Source of the DNA: Scatomorpha sp036653715
Lineage (GTDB): Bacteria > Bacillota > Clostridia > Oscillospirales > Oscillospiraceae
NCBI GenBank assembly: GCA_036653715.1
Contig: JAVVTL010000022.1
Location: 1 to 23,254, forward strand
Length of the DNA: 23,254 nt
Direction of reading: 5' to 3'
Shown: positions 14,166 to 22,478 of the stretch, one piece after another
How the letters are laid out: the number at the start of each line of letters is the position of its first letter
How positions within the stretch are numbered: position 1 is the stretch's first letter
Made by a program: the position numbers and the translations under genes
Notes under the pieces: generated by a model
What the model was told of the DNA's origin: nothing
Seen by the model: the letters and a program-made list of their open reading frames with translations, nothing else
The model's database searches: none

Positions 14166-14932
14166 GAGAAATAGCAGATTTTCTTGAGGAGCTTGCACCC
14201 TCCTCGCTAAAGATGGATTTTGACAACGTGGGTCTGCTCGTCGGATTGGAAAACAGACCCGTCGAACGCGTGCTCGTCGCGCTGGATATCACAGAGGATG
14301 TAATAGACGAAGCGGAAAACGTGGACGCGGAGCTTATTGTCTCCCACCACCCGCTGTTTTTTGCAGGTCTCAAATCCGTCACGGACGGAGACGCCACGGG
14401 CGAAAAAATCGTCCGACTCCTCACCGGCGGCATATCCGCCGTGTGTATGCACACAAATCTTGACGCCGCTCCCGGCGGAGTGAACGACGCGCTTGCCGCC
14501 GCCCTCGGTCTTTCCGTCAGGGGAATCCTTAACAGGGCGGAGGGCATCAGCCGTATCTGTGCGCTGCCGGAGGCCATGGACTTCCAAAGCTTCCTTAGCC
14601 GCGTCTGCGCCGCGCTCTCCGCGAACGGGCTGAGATACCACGACGCGGGAAGGCCTGTCTCCGTCGTTGGAATCTGCGGCGGCGCGGGCGGGGATGATTT
14701 GACCCTTGCCGCCGAAAGCGGCTGTGACACCTACGTCACCGCAGACCTCAAATACCACCAGTTCCTGTTGGCGAAGGAGCTTGGTCTGAACCTCATCGAC
14801 GCCGGCCATTTCTGCACGGAGAACGTCATCGTCCCCGTCCTGCATGACAGGCTGACGGAGAAATTCCCCGAGCTTCTCGTCATAATCTCGCGCCGCCATG
14901 TCCAAACGGATAGGTTTTATATCCCGGATTGA
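14153..14932 (+). CDS. Nif3-like dinuclear metal-center protein
   Basis: A Nif3/YqfO/DUF34-family protein of 259 residues. Members form hexameric rings with a two-metal site; a GTP cyclohydrolase type 1 annotation is common but unproven. Metal ligands expected from the family are visible: His65 and His66 (VSHHPLFF), His100 and Asp104 (HTNLDAAPGG), His219 and Glu223 (DAGHFCTEN). It lacks the PII-like insert that makes the Bacillus protein about 370 residues long. A GAGAGG-type site lies inside the end of trmK, and the 13-base overlap suggests coupling. A terminator follows. Confidence 0.93.
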   Translation: MATVREIADFLEELAPSSLKMDFDNVGLLVGLENRPVERVLVALDITEDVIDEAENVDAELIVSHHPLFFAGLKSVTDGDATGEKIVRLLTGGISAVCMHTNLDAAPGGVNDALAAALGLSVRGILNRAEGISRICALPEAMDFQSFLSRVCAALSANGLRYHDAGRPVSVVGICGGAGGDDLTLAAESGCDTYVTADLKYHQFLLAKELGLNLIDAGHFCTENVIVPVLHDRLTEKFPELLVIISRRHVQTDRFYIPD

Positions 14933-14951
14933 GCATCCGATTGAGCTTTAT

Positions 14952-14982
14952 CGCCCGCGCATTCTTTGCGCGGGCGCTTCTT
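14952..14982 (+). terminator. Terminator after the Nif3-like gene
   Basis: CGCCCGCGCA (14952-14961) pairs perfectly with TGCGCGGGCG (14967-14976) around TTCTT, followed by CTTCTT. The stem is very GC-rich and the U-run is interrupted. Confidence 0.75.
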
Positions 14983-15037
14983 AACACAATATTAATGATT
15001 TAAGGGCTTTTATCTTAATCGTCCAATCTGATAGAAT
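14981..15037 (+). promoter_or_regulatory. Promoter region of the two-component operon
   Basis: TAGAAT (15032-15037) is a reasonable -10; the -35 at 15009-15014 (TTTATC) is weak, which fits an activated promoter. TTAACA (14981-14986), TTAATG (14992-14997) and TTAATC (15015-15020) are spaced about 11 and 23 bases apart, like direct-repeat sites of OmpR/PhoB-type regulators. Autoregulation is an inference. Confidence 0.35.
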
Positions 15038-15054
15038 ATACACGAGGTGAGGGA

Positions 15055-15750
15055 ATGGCAAACGTACTTGTATGCGACGACGACCACGACATTGTCGCCG
15101 CTCTCAAAATTTATCTGTCCTCCGAGGAGCACACCGTCTTCTCCGCACAGACCGGGCGCGAGGCGCTGGACTGCCTGCGGGATAACAGCATCGACCTTGT
15201 CCTGATGGACATCATGATGCCGGAGATGGACGGCATAGCCGCCACGGCAAAGCTGCGCGAGGACTATAACATCCCCGTGATATTGCTGACGGCAAAGAGT
15301 GAAAGCTCGGACAAGGTCCTCGGCCTCGGCATAGGTGCGGATGACTACGTCACAAAGCCCTTTGACCCTGCCGAGCTTTTGGCAAGGGTCAAGAGCCAGC
15401 TTAGGCGCTACACGCGCCTTGGCGGCGAGAAAAAAGCAAACAGCGAGACGCTATCCTCCGGCGGGATAGAGCTTGACGACGCCGCCAAGACCGTCGAGGT
15501 GGACGGCGCGGGCGTGAACCTCACGCCCATAGAGTTTTCAATACTGCGTCTGCTGCTGCGAAACCCCAATCGGGTCTTTTCCTCCGCGCAGATATACGAG
15601 AGCGTCTGGAATGACACCGCGATAGGCTCCGAGAGCAGTGTCGCCGTCCATATTCGGCATCTGCGTGAGAAAATTGAAATAAATCCCGGCGACCCGCGCT
15701 ATATCAAGGTCGTCTGGGGACAGGGCTATAAGCTGGAGGACAAGGGATGA
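15055..15750 (+). CDS. OmpR/PhoB-family response regulator
   Basis: A 231-residue DNA-binding response regulator. The receiver domain (about 3-115) has acidic residues Asp8-Asp10, phospho-acceptor Asp52 (LVLMDIMMPEMDG), Thr in ILLTAKS and Lys in YVTKPFDP. The winged-helix DNA-binding domain (about 135-230) includes LTPIEFSILRLLLRNP and a terminal VWGQGYKLE. GAGGTGAGGG precedes the ATG. The stop overlaps the kinase start by four bases (ATGA), so the pair is translationally coupled. Targets cannot be deduced. The type is common in Clostridia beside kinases with several membrane spans. Confidence 0.93.
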   Translation: MANVLVCDDDHDIVAALKIYLSSEEHTVFSAQTGREALDCLRDNSIDLVLMDIMMPEMDGIAATAKLREDYNIPVILLTAKSESSDKVLGLGIGADDYVTKPFDPAELLARVKSQLRRYTRLGGEKKANSETLSSGGIELDDAAKTVEVDGAGVNLTPIEFSILRLLLRNPNRVFSSAQIYESVWNDTAIGSESSVAVHIRHLREKIEINPGDPRYIKVVWGQGYKLEDKG

Positions 15751-17402
15751 ACGGGAAAAAACTTACACACAGTCTTTTGGCAAAGGTTATTGCCATATTT
15801 TTGCTCTGCGCCTTTGCCATCCTCATGATCTTTTGTATGTTCGAGATAGGTTACAGCGAGTACTGCGGATATTACAGCGGCGTTACTCGCGTGTATACGC
15901 AAAGCCCCCTGTATTCCGCCAGTCTTTACGGCGACATGACCCCGACGCTCGCGCAGTCGGTCTTTAATCTTACGTTCTCCATGAGATACTGGGCCATAGC
16001 CCTCGGAGTTCTCTCGCTTTTGGGTTTTATCTCCTGCCTGATTTTCCTCTGCTGCGCCGTCGGGCACAGGGGTGACACTGACGAGATTTTCCTCAACAAG
16101 ATGGATTTGCTGCCCTTTGACGTATATTTTGTCGCCTGCGCTATTCTGATTTTTTGCATACTCTCGCTCACGCAAGAGTATTATTGTTACCACTATATCC
16201 CGGCAAGCTTTATTTTTGAAGCGCTCATTCTTTTTGTTGTCTTATTGATGTGCGCCTTGCTTGCACTCACCATATTTCTCACCTCCGTGACCCGCATAAA
16301 GGCGGGAGGCTGGTGGCGCAATACGCTCATCTACATTTCCCTGCGCTTTTGCTGGCGCACCCTACTTGCCGGACGGGACCTTATAAAGCGCGTCTGGACC
16401 TCGATATCGCACGGTGTACCTATAGTCTGGCGCACGGCAGTTGTCGCTGCGAGCCTCTTAGTGGCGGATTTTGCCATCACCATGATGCTTAGCCACGGCG
16501 GATTCTTCATACTGCTCATATGGTTTCTCTTTAACTTCTTTGTTTTCGCCGCAATGTGTTTTGCGGGGCTTCAGATGAAAACACTCAAAAAAGCGGGGGA
16601 GTCCCTCGCCGCAGGCGACTTCGACTACAAAATCGACACCGATAAAATGTATTGGGAGTTCAAAAGCCACGGTGAAAATCTGAACAGCATCGCAAGCGGC
16701 ATGGCAATCGCCGTGAATCAGAAGATGAAGTCCGAGCGTCTTAAAACCGAGCTTATCACAAACGTCTCCCACGACATAAAAACCCCGCTAACCTCTATAA
16801 TCAACTATGTGGACCTGCTCCAAAAGGCGCACACGCCGGAGGAGAGCGCGGAATATCTCACCGTCCTCGACCGCCAGGCTCACAGATTAAAAAAGCTCAC
16901 CGAGGATTTGGTCGAGGCGTCAAAGGCGAGCACAGGCAACATGAATGTGGCGCTCGTGCGCGTAAATACCCTCGAAATCATCAATCAGTCCATCGCCGAA
17001 TATGCGGAGCGCCTCACGCTCGGCAAGATAGAGGTGGTTGTAAATTCACCCGAGCCGCCTATATCCGTCATGGCGGACGGCAGACTTCTCTGGCGTGTGA
17101 TAGACAATCTTTTCAGCAACGTGTGCAAATACGGAATGCCCGGAACGCGCGTATACGCCGAGGTGCATTCGGATGGCAGCGACGCCCTCATCTCCCTCAA
17201 AAACATCTCGCGAGACCCGCTGAATATCAGCGAGGAGGAGCTGTTGGAGCGTTTTGTGAGGGGAGACAGCTCCCGCAACACCGAGGGCAGCGGCCTCGGC
17301 CTCAACATCGCCAAGAGCCTGACCGAGCTGCAAAGAGGCAAATTCTCCATCTCGACGGACGGCGACCTCTTTAAGGCGGAGATACGCCTGCCGCTCGCAT
17401 AA
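15747..17402 (+). CDS. Multi-spanning sensor histidine kinase
   Basis: The 551-residue partner of the preceding response regulator. The N-terminal half has about six hydrophobic segments (roughly 12-32, 81-104, 126-142, 154-180, 229-247, 252-275). A HAMP-like linker region (276-330) follows. The kinase core shows the H-box with His342 (NVSHDIKTPLTSI), the N-box (Asn454 in RVIDNLFSNVCKYG) and a G-box EGSGLGLNIAKS (513-524). The usual DxGxG loop is replaced by LKNISRDPLN, as I recall for a clostridial subgroup of these kinases. No recognised extracellular sensor domain is present; the largest outside loop is about residues 33-80. The signal is unknown. Confidence 0.92.
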   Translation: MNGKKLTHSLLAKVIAIFLLCAFAILMIFCMFEIGYSEYCGYYSGVTRVYTQSPLYSASLYGDMTPTLAQSVFNLTFSMRYWAIALGVLSLLGFISCLIFLCCAVGHRGDTDEIFLNKMDLLPFDVYFVACAILIFCILSLTQEYYCYHYIPASFIFEALILFVVLLMCALLALTIFLTSVTRIKAGGWWRNTLIYISLRFCWRTLLAGRDLIKRVWTSISHGVPIVWRTAVVAASLLVADFAITMMLSHGGFFILLIWFLFNFFVFAAMCFAGLQMKTLKKAGESLAAGDFDYKIDTDKMYWEFKSHGENLNSIASGMAIAVNQKMKSERLKTELITNVSHDIKTPLTSIINYVDLLQKAHTPEESAEYLTVLDRQAHRLKKLTEDLVEASKASTGNMNVALVRVNTLEIINQSIAEYAERLTLGKIEVVVNSPEPPISVMADGRLLWRVIDNLFSNVCKYGMPGTRVYAEVHSDGSDALISLKNISRDPLNISEEELLERFVRGDSSRNTEGSGLGLNIAKSLTELQRGKFSISTDGDLFKAEIRLPLA

Positions 17403-17449
17403 TTACTGCCCGTCTGCGGACATTGTCCGTGAGACGGGCATAATTTTGT
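17401..17449 (+). terminator. Terminator after the histidine kinase
   Basis: TGCCCGTCT (17407-17415) pairs with AGACGGGCA (17432-17440). The outer AATTA/TAATT extends the stem with one bulged C, and an inner GGAC/GTCC stem fills the loop. A TTTTG tail follows. The 3' arm overlaps the likely spoIVA promoter. Confidence 0.75.
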
Positions 17450-17466
17450 CCGCGCCCTCATATATT
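17438..17466 (+). promoter_or_regulatory. Probable sigma-E promoter of spoIVA
   Basis: GCATAAT (17438-17444) and CATATATT (17459-17466), 14 bases apart, resemble the mother-cell sigma-E consensus (KMATATT, about 14 bases, CATACAHT). spoIVA is a sigma-E gene in Bacillus subtilis. The start point would be near 17472, about 28 bases before the ATG. No sigma-A promoter is seen here. Confidence 0.45.
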
Positions 17467-17499
17467 TCAGCAAGAGTTCACGGGAAAAGAGGGTGCAGC

Positions 17500-18978
17500 A
17501 TGACAAATACTTCTATATATCAGGATATCGCCGCGCGCACGAGCGGCGACATATATCTCGGCGTGGTGGGGCCTGTCCGCACCGGCAAATCCACCTTTAT
17601 AAAGCGCTTTATGGAGACGCTCGTCATACCTAAAATCGAGAACGTCTACATGCGCGAGCGTGCAAAGGATGAGCTGCCGCAGAGCGGCTCGGGCAAGACC
17701 ATAATGACGGCGGAGCCGAAGTTTGTCCCCGAGGACGCAGTCACGGTTGAGCTTGACGAGGGCACGGCCTTCTCCGTGCGGCTCATCGACTGCGTCGGCT
17801 ACATGGTGCGCGGCGCGGCGGGGCAGCTTGAGAACGGTGCCGAGCGCCTTGTGACGACGCCGTGGTTCGACCACGAGGTCACGATGACGCAGGCGGCGGA
17901 GGAGGGCACGCGCAAGGTGATAACCGAGCATTCCACCATCGGAATAGTCATGACCACCGACGGCTCTGTCTGCGACATCCCGCGCGAGGGCTATGTCGAG
18001 GCGGAGGAGCGTGTAATTTCCGAGCTGAAGGCGATAGGGAAGCCCTTTGTTCTCGTCCTGAACTGCGCCGAGCCGGAAGGGGAGAGCGCCAAGTCTCTCC
18101 GCGCGGAGCTTGAGGAGAAGTATGCGGTCTCATGCCTTCTTGTCAACTGCCTGAAGCTCTCGGCACAGGACATCGAAAGCATTTTGAAATGCGCGCTCTA
18201 CGAGTTCCCGATTGCGGAGCTTGGGATATACCTGCCCTCGTGGCTTGACGCGCTCTCGATGGAAAATCCGCTGAAAAAGGAGCTTTTCTCCGCAATAGCA
18301 GAAGCCTCGGGCGGCATGGCTCGGGTGAGTGACGCCTTCGGCATTGTCAAAACTCTTGGCGGCTGCGAGAACGTCAGCGCTTCCGAGGTTAAGAAGCTCG
18401 ACATGGGCACGGGCTGCGTATCGGCGAGGCTTGAGCTTCCGCGAGCGCTGTATTACAAGACCATCAGCGAGCAATCCGGCTTTGAGATCAGGGACGACGG
18501 CGACCTCATGGCTCTGCTCATGGATATGCGCGGCGTCAAGGCGGACTATGACCGCTTGAGCGACGCACTGCGGGACGTGCGCGAAAAGGGCTACGGCATT
18601 GTCATGCCCTCGCCGGAGGAGCTGCGCCTTGAGGAGCCGCAGATAGTGCGGCAGGGCGGCAGCTACAGGGTAAAGCTCCGCGCCAGCGCGCCCTCAATAC
18701 ATATGATAAGGGCGAACGTTGAGACGGAGGTTTCACCCGCGCTCGGCGGCGAGAAGGCGTCCGAGGAGATAATAAACTTCCTGCTGCAAGGCTTCGACGG
18801 GGATGTAAACCGCATCTGGGAATCCAATATTTTCGGGAAATCTCTCTACGATATCGCAAACGAGGGTCTGATGACAAAGATAAAGCACATGCCCGAAAGT
18901 GCTCGGGGAAAGCTCCAAACAACGCTCCAACGCATAGTCAACGACGGCAGCGGCGGGCTGATTTGCATCATACTGTAA
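17500..18978 (+). CDS. spoIVA: Stage IV sporulation protein A, spore-coat ATPase
   Basis: SpoIVA is the mother-cell ATPase that polymerises on the forespore surface as the base of the spore coat and is also needed for cortex formation. The product is 492 residues, equal to the Bacillus subtilis protein. Walker A GPVRTGKST (24-32) contains Lys30, the residue known to be essential there. LIDCVGYMVRGA follows as the switch-like region, and the protein ends in GGLICIIL. The start at 17500 follows GAGGGTG; the frame is open to 17446 but adds nothing conserved. It is a single-gene unit between a terminator and a hairpin region. Its presence is the best evidence that the organism makes endospores. 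Confidence 0.97.
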   Translation: MTNTSIYQDIAARTSGDIYLGVVGPVRTGKSTFIKRFMETLVIPKIENVYMRERAKDELPQSGSGKTIMTAEPKFVPEDAVTVELDEGTAFSVRLIDCVGYMVRGAAGQLENGAERLVTTPWFDHEVTMTQAAEEGTRKVITEHSTIGIVMTTDGSVCDIPREGYVEAEERVISELKAIGKPFVLVLNCAEPEGESAKSLRAELEEKYAVSCLLVNCLKLSAQDIESILKCALYEFPIAELGIYLPSWLDALSMENPLKKELFSAIAEASGGMARVSDAFGIVKTLGGCENVSASEVKKLDMGTGCVSARLELPRALYYKTISEQSGFEIRDDGDLMALLMDMRGVKADYDRLSDALRDVREKGYGIVMPSPEELRLEEPQIVRQGGSYRVKLRASAPSIHMIRANVETEVSPALGGEKASEEIINFLLQGFDGDVNRIWESNIFGKSLYDIANEGLMTKIKHMPESARGKLQTTLQRIVNDGSGGLICIIL

Positions 18979-18990
18979 TCACGCACATAA

Positions 18991-19022
18991 AAGCGGCAAT
19001 CACACCTCTGTGATTGCCGCTT
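18991..19022. terminator. 14-pair hairpin after spoIVA
   Basis: AAGCGGCAATCACA (18991-19004) pairs perfectly with TGTGATTGCCGCTT (19009-19022) around CCTC. On the plus strand the tail is CAGTCTGTC without a U-run. On the minus strand the stem is followed by TTATG, so it looks better in that direction. Confidence 0.6.
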
Positions 19023-19056
19023 CAGTCTGTCAAAAACATGTTTTTGTGAGACTGAA
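19021..19056. repeat. Second inverted repeat with palindromic core
   Basis: TTCAGTCT (19021-19028) pairs with AGACTGAA (19049-19056), enclosing a perfect 16-base palindrome, CAAAAACATGTTTTTG (19031-19046). Two mismatched bases on each side separate the two parts. It shares its first two bases with the preceding hairpin. Confidence 0.6.
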
Positions 19057-19102
19057 CCGACGCTATCGGGTGGATGCCGAAAGCGAGGGTGCGCTTTTAT
19101 TG

Positions 19103-19131
19103 TTGCAATGCTTGGGCGGGGGTAATATAAT
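19103..19131 (+). promoter_or_regulatory. Sigma-A promoter of the aminotransferase gene
   Basis: TTGCAA (19103-19108), 17 bases, then TATAAT (19126-19131). The start point would be near 19138, about 24 bases before the ATG. A GAGGT site lies just ahead of the start codon. Confidence 0.7.
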
Positions 19132-19161
19132 GAAGAAAACAAAAAACGCGAGGTACATACG

Positions 19162-20352
19162 ATGAAACCAATCTCACTTACAGCGCAAAATGTCCATGCC
19201 TCCACCACGCTCGTCGTTGACGCCGTGTTCAAGCAGATGAAGGCCGACGGCAAGGACGTCGTGGGATTCGGCGCGGGCGAGCCGGATTTTGAAACACCCG
19301 ACAGCATAAAAGCCGCCGGAATACTCGCCATACGCGACGGCAAAACCCGCTACACGCCCGCTGCGGGCATAATTCCGCTGCGCAAGGCAATTGCCGAGCG
19401 GCTTCGCGCGGACTGCGGTCTTGAATACGACTACACACAAATCGTCGTCGCCAGCGGCGCGAAGCACAATGTTTTTGTCGCGCTTGCCACCCTCCTTGAC
19501 CCCGGTGACGAGGTCATAGTCCCCGCGCCCTATTGGGTCAGCTATGTCGAGATGGTTCGCATGCTCGGCGCGGTCCCCGTTGTCATAGAGGCAAGCGAGC
19601 AGCAGGGCTTCAAAATCACCCCCGCGCAGCTTGACGCCGCCGTGACTCCGAAAACCAAGCTTTTGATGCTCAATAACCCCTCAAATCCCACCGGAATGTT
19701 CTATAACGAGTCCGAGCTTCGCGCGATTGCCGAGGTCTGCACCCGCCGCGACCTCTATGTCGTTGCGGACGAAATATACGAGCACCTGCTCTACGACTCG
19801 CTCTCCTTCACAAGCTTCGCCGCTCTGGGCGAGGACATAAAAGACCGCACAGTCCTCATAAACGGCGTCTCCAAGGCCTACGCCATGACCGGCTGGCGCG
19901 TGGGCTATGCCGCCGCGAGCAAGGAGATAGCTACCGCTATGTCGAACTATCTCAGCCACTCCACGGGCGCTCCCTCCACCATCAGCCAGTGGGCGGCAAC
20001 CGAGGCGCTTGGCGGACCTCAGGACACGGTCGAGAGTATGCGCCTGACCTTTGAGGCGCGCCGAAACTACATGGTCGAGCGCATGAATTCCATCGAAGGC
20101 GTGAGCTGTCTCCGTCCGCAGGGCGCTTTCTATGTCATGATGAACATCGAAAAGCAAATAGGCAGAACCTTGGGCGGCGTACTCATAAACAATGACGACG
20201 ATTTTGCCGTGTCACTTCTGCAAAACGCCATGGTCGCCGTCGTGCCCTGCTCCGGCTTCGGAGCGCCGGGCTTCGTCCGCTGGACCTACGCAACCTCAAT
20301 CGAGAACATAAAAGAGGGCTTGGACAGGCTGGAAAACTTCCTGCGCGGCTGA
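19162..20352 (+). CDS. aspB: Aspartate aminotransferase-like PLP enzyme
   Basis: A 396-residue fold-type I aminotransferase, most like bacterial class Ib aspartate aminotransferases (AspB/AspC), which interconvert aspartate and oxaloacetate with glutamate. Visible features are the N-terminal LTAQNVHASTTL, FGAGEPDFETPD, NNPSNPTG (171-178), ADEIYEHLLYD with Asp203, the PLP lysine 238 in NGVSKAYAMTGWRVGYA, and a C-terminal GFVRWTYATS carrying the carboxylate-binding arginine. The length is usual. It has its own promoter. Substrate preference (aspartate, or also prephenate or other amino acids) cannot be settled from sequence. cwlD follows 48 bases downstream. Confidence 0.88.
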   Translation: MKPISLTAQNVHASTTLVVDAVFKQMKADGKDVVGFGAGEPDFETPDSIKAAGILAIRDGKTRYTPAAGIIPLRKAIAERLRADCGLEYDYTQIVVASGAKHNVFVALATLLDPGDEVIVPAPYWVSYVEMVRMLGAVPVVIEASEQQGFKITPAQLDAAVTPKTKLLMLNNPSNPTGMFYNESELRAIAEVCTRRDLYVVADEIYEHLLYDSLSFTSFAALGEDIKDRTVLINGVSKAYAMTGWRVGYAAASKEIATAMSNYLSHSTGAPSTISQWAATEALGGPQDTVESMRLTFEARRNYMVERMNSIEGVSCLRPQGAFYVMMNIEKQIGRTLGGVLINNDDDFAVSLLQNAMVAVVPCSGFGAPGFVRWTYATSIENIKEGLDRLENFLRG

Positions 20353-20400
20353 GATAAATGCGCACCGCTCCCGCATATCCTTTTGGGAGGGGTGATTCTC

Positions 20401-21120
20401 ATGTTTCTGACTGTTGACCTTAAAAAAGCTTGGCCGGCACTGCTTGCCGTCCCGCTGATAGTTTTCAGCCTGTTTTGGAGCGACGACGCGGAGGAGACGA
20501 TTTCCGCCAATCCACCGCGGCGCGTCCTCATAATAGACGCAGGTCACGGCGGAGATGACGGCGGCGCCGTCTCTCCCGGCGGGCTTGTGGAGAGCGGAAT
20601 AAATCTCAATATAGCCCTGCGCACGGACGCCATAGCGGGGCTTTACGGGCTTGACACGGCCATGACCCGCGTCTCGCAGGACATTGCCTATCCGGAGAGC
20701 GCCACAAGCATCTCCAAGAGGAAAAAGGCCGACCAGCACGCCAGAGTGGAGCTGATTAACTCCTACCCGAATGCCGTCCTGATAAGCATTCATCAAAACT
20801 TCTTTCCGAACCCGCGTCCGAGCGGCTGTCAGGTTCTCTATGCCGCAACGGACGGCAGTGCCAAGCTTGGCGCGCTGACTCACGGGAATCTCTGTGCGGC
20901 GCTCTGTCCGGATAGCCGCAGGCTCGCTATACCCGTGTCGGAAAAAATATTCCTTATGCGCTCTATAAAATGCGCGGGGATACTCGTGGAGTGCGGTTTT
21001 TTGTCCAACAAAAACGACGCCGCGCTGCTTGCGACCCCAAACTATCAGACAAAAATATCGGCTGTGCTGCTGGCCTCGTACCTGCAATTTGAGGCACAGT
21101 CCTACGGAATGGTGACATGA
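20401..21120 (+). CDS. cwlD: N-acetylmuramoyl-L-alanine amidase CwlD
   Basis: A membrane-anchored amidase_3 protein of 239 residues, close to the Bacillus CwlD length (237). CwlD removes peptide side chains to allow muramic-lactam formation in spore cortex. A single hydrophobic anchor lies at about residues 10-26. Zinc ligands and catalytic residues are visible: His49 (IDAGHGGDDGG), Glu64 (GLVESGINL), His131 (ISIHQNFFPNP) and Glu197 (VECGFLSN). I start at ATG 20401, eight bases after GGGAGGGG, although TTG 20383 and GTG 20392 are in frame. KRKKADQHARVELIN is also typical of CwlD-like enzymes. The stop overlaps radA by four bases, so the two are coupled. Confidence 0.85.
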   Translation: MFLTVDLKKAWPALLAVPLIVFSLFWSDDAEETISANPPRRVLIIDAGHGGDDGGAVSPGGLVESGINLNIALRTDAIAGLYGLDTAMTRVSQDIAYPESATSISKRKKADQHARVELINSYPNAVLISIHQNFFPNPRPSGCQVLYAATDGSAKLGALTHGNLCAALCPDSRRLAIPVSEKIFLMRSIKCAGILVECGFLSNKNDAALLATPNYQTKISAVLLASYLQFEAQSYGMVT

Positions 21121-22478
21121 AGCAAAAAACAATTTTTTTCTGCTCCGAATGCGGAAACGAGACGAGCAAATGGTCGGGTCAATGCCCGGCCTGCGGCGCT
21201 TGGAACACGATGACCGAGGCCCCCGCCGTGAGCAAGGCAAAGGTCGAGACCATCGGACGCGGCAATCGCGGCGGCTCGACGCCTAAGCTCCTGTCGGAGC
21301 TGGACACGCTCGAGGAAATACGCTTTCCCACCGGCATCGGAGAGCTTGACAGAGTCCTCGGCGGCGGTGCCGTGCGCGGCTCCATAGTCCTTGTCGGCGG
21401 CGCTCCCGGCGTCGGAAAATCCACGCTTCTGCTCCAGCTCTGCGGGCTTGCCGGCAGCAACGAAAAGATACTTTATGTGACAGGTGAGGAGAGCCGACGT
21501 CAGCTCAAAATGCGCGCCCAGCGCCTCGGAATAGACGCGGGCGAGATATATGTCCTCGCGGAGACGGATTTGTCGGATATAAGCGCCGCCATCACAAGCC
21601 TTGTACCGACGGTCGTGATTATTGACTCCATCCAAACCGTTTTTGACCCCGAGGTCTCCGCCGCCCCCGGAAGCGTCACACAGGTGCGCGAGTGCACCAT
21701 GTCAATCATGCGCCTTGCCAAAACCGACGGCTTCACCGCATTTGTCGTCGGCCACATCAACAAAGAGGGCAGCATCGCGGGGCCTAAAGTGCTCGAGCAT
21801 ATGGTGGACTGCGTCCTCTATTTTGAGGGCGAGCAGAGCATGAGCTACCGCATACTCCGCGCCGCCAAAAACCGTTTTGGCTCCACAAACGAAATCGGCG
21901 TCTTTGAGATGGTCGAATCCGGCCTCCGCGAGGTGCCAAATCCCTCGGAAATGCTCCTATCCGGCAGACCCGAGAATTCTCCCGGCACCTGCGTCACCTG
22001 CGTCATGGAGGGCACACGCCCGATTTTGGCGGAGATTCAGGCGCTCGTGACCAAATCCGGCTTTTCCGCCCCGAGACGCACCTCAAACGGCGTGGACTAC
22101 AATCGCGCCATGCTGCTCCTCGCAGTCCTCGAGAAGCGCGGCGGAATGAGCGTTTCGGGCTGCGACGCATACATTAACGTCATCGGCGGACTGCAATTGG
22201 ACGAGCCGGCGGCAGACCTTGCCACAATACTCGCGATAGCCTCGAGCTTCCGCGACGTCCCCATAAGCTCCGACGTGGCAGCCGTGGGCGAGGTCGGGCT
22301 TTCGGGTGAGGTTCGCTCTGTGACCGCGCTGAATCACAGGCTGTCCGAAATTTCGAGACTCGGCTTTAAGCGCTGCATCATCCCCGCACATGCTCGGGAT
22401 GACGTCCATGTGCCGGCGGGCCTTCAGGTCATAAGCGTCAAAAATGTCCGCGCCGCCATCGACGCGGTTTTGCAGTGA
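21117..22478 (+). CDS. radA: DNA repair protein RadA (Sms)
   Basis: RadA is a RecA-like branch-migration helicase acting in recombination repair. The 453-residue protein has an N-terminal zinc finger (C9, C12, C23, C26), Walker A GGAPGVGKST (94-103), Walker B-type VVIIDSIQTV, the RadA signature KNRFG (251-255) and a C-terminal Lon-like domain with SSDVAAVGEVGLSGEVR. The length is normal. It starts inside the last codons of cwlD (ATGA overlap) and its stop overlaps the GTG of the following gene. It adds a second recombination function to the window besides RuvABC and XerD. Confidence 0.97.
   Translation: MKQKTIFFCSECGNETSKWSGQCPACGAWNTMTEAPAVSKAKVETIGRGNRGGSTPKLLSELDTLEEIRFPTGIGELDRVLGGGAVRGSIVLVGGAPGVGKSTLLLQLCGLAGSNEKILYVTGEESRRQLKMRAQRLGIDAGEIYVLAETDLSDISAAITSLVPTVVIIDSIQTVFDPEVSAAPGSVTQVRECTMSIMRLAKTDGFTAFVVGHINKEGSIAGPKVLEHMVDCVLYFEGEQSMSYRILRAAKNRFGSTNEIGVFEMVESGLREVPNPSEMLLSGRPENSPGTCVTCVMEGTRPILAEIQALVTKSGFSAPRRTSNGVDYNRAMLLLAVLEKRGGMSVSGCDAYINVIGGLQLDEPAADLATILAIASSFRDVPISSDVAAVGEVGLSGEVRSVTALNHRLSEISRLGFKRCIIPAHARDDVHVPAGLQVISVKNVRAAIDAVLQ

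Noticed and set aside
20296..21240. 314-codon minus-strand open frame across the aminotransferase end, cwlD and radA start
   Set aside because: It crosses three well-supported genes on the other strand and shows no known motif.
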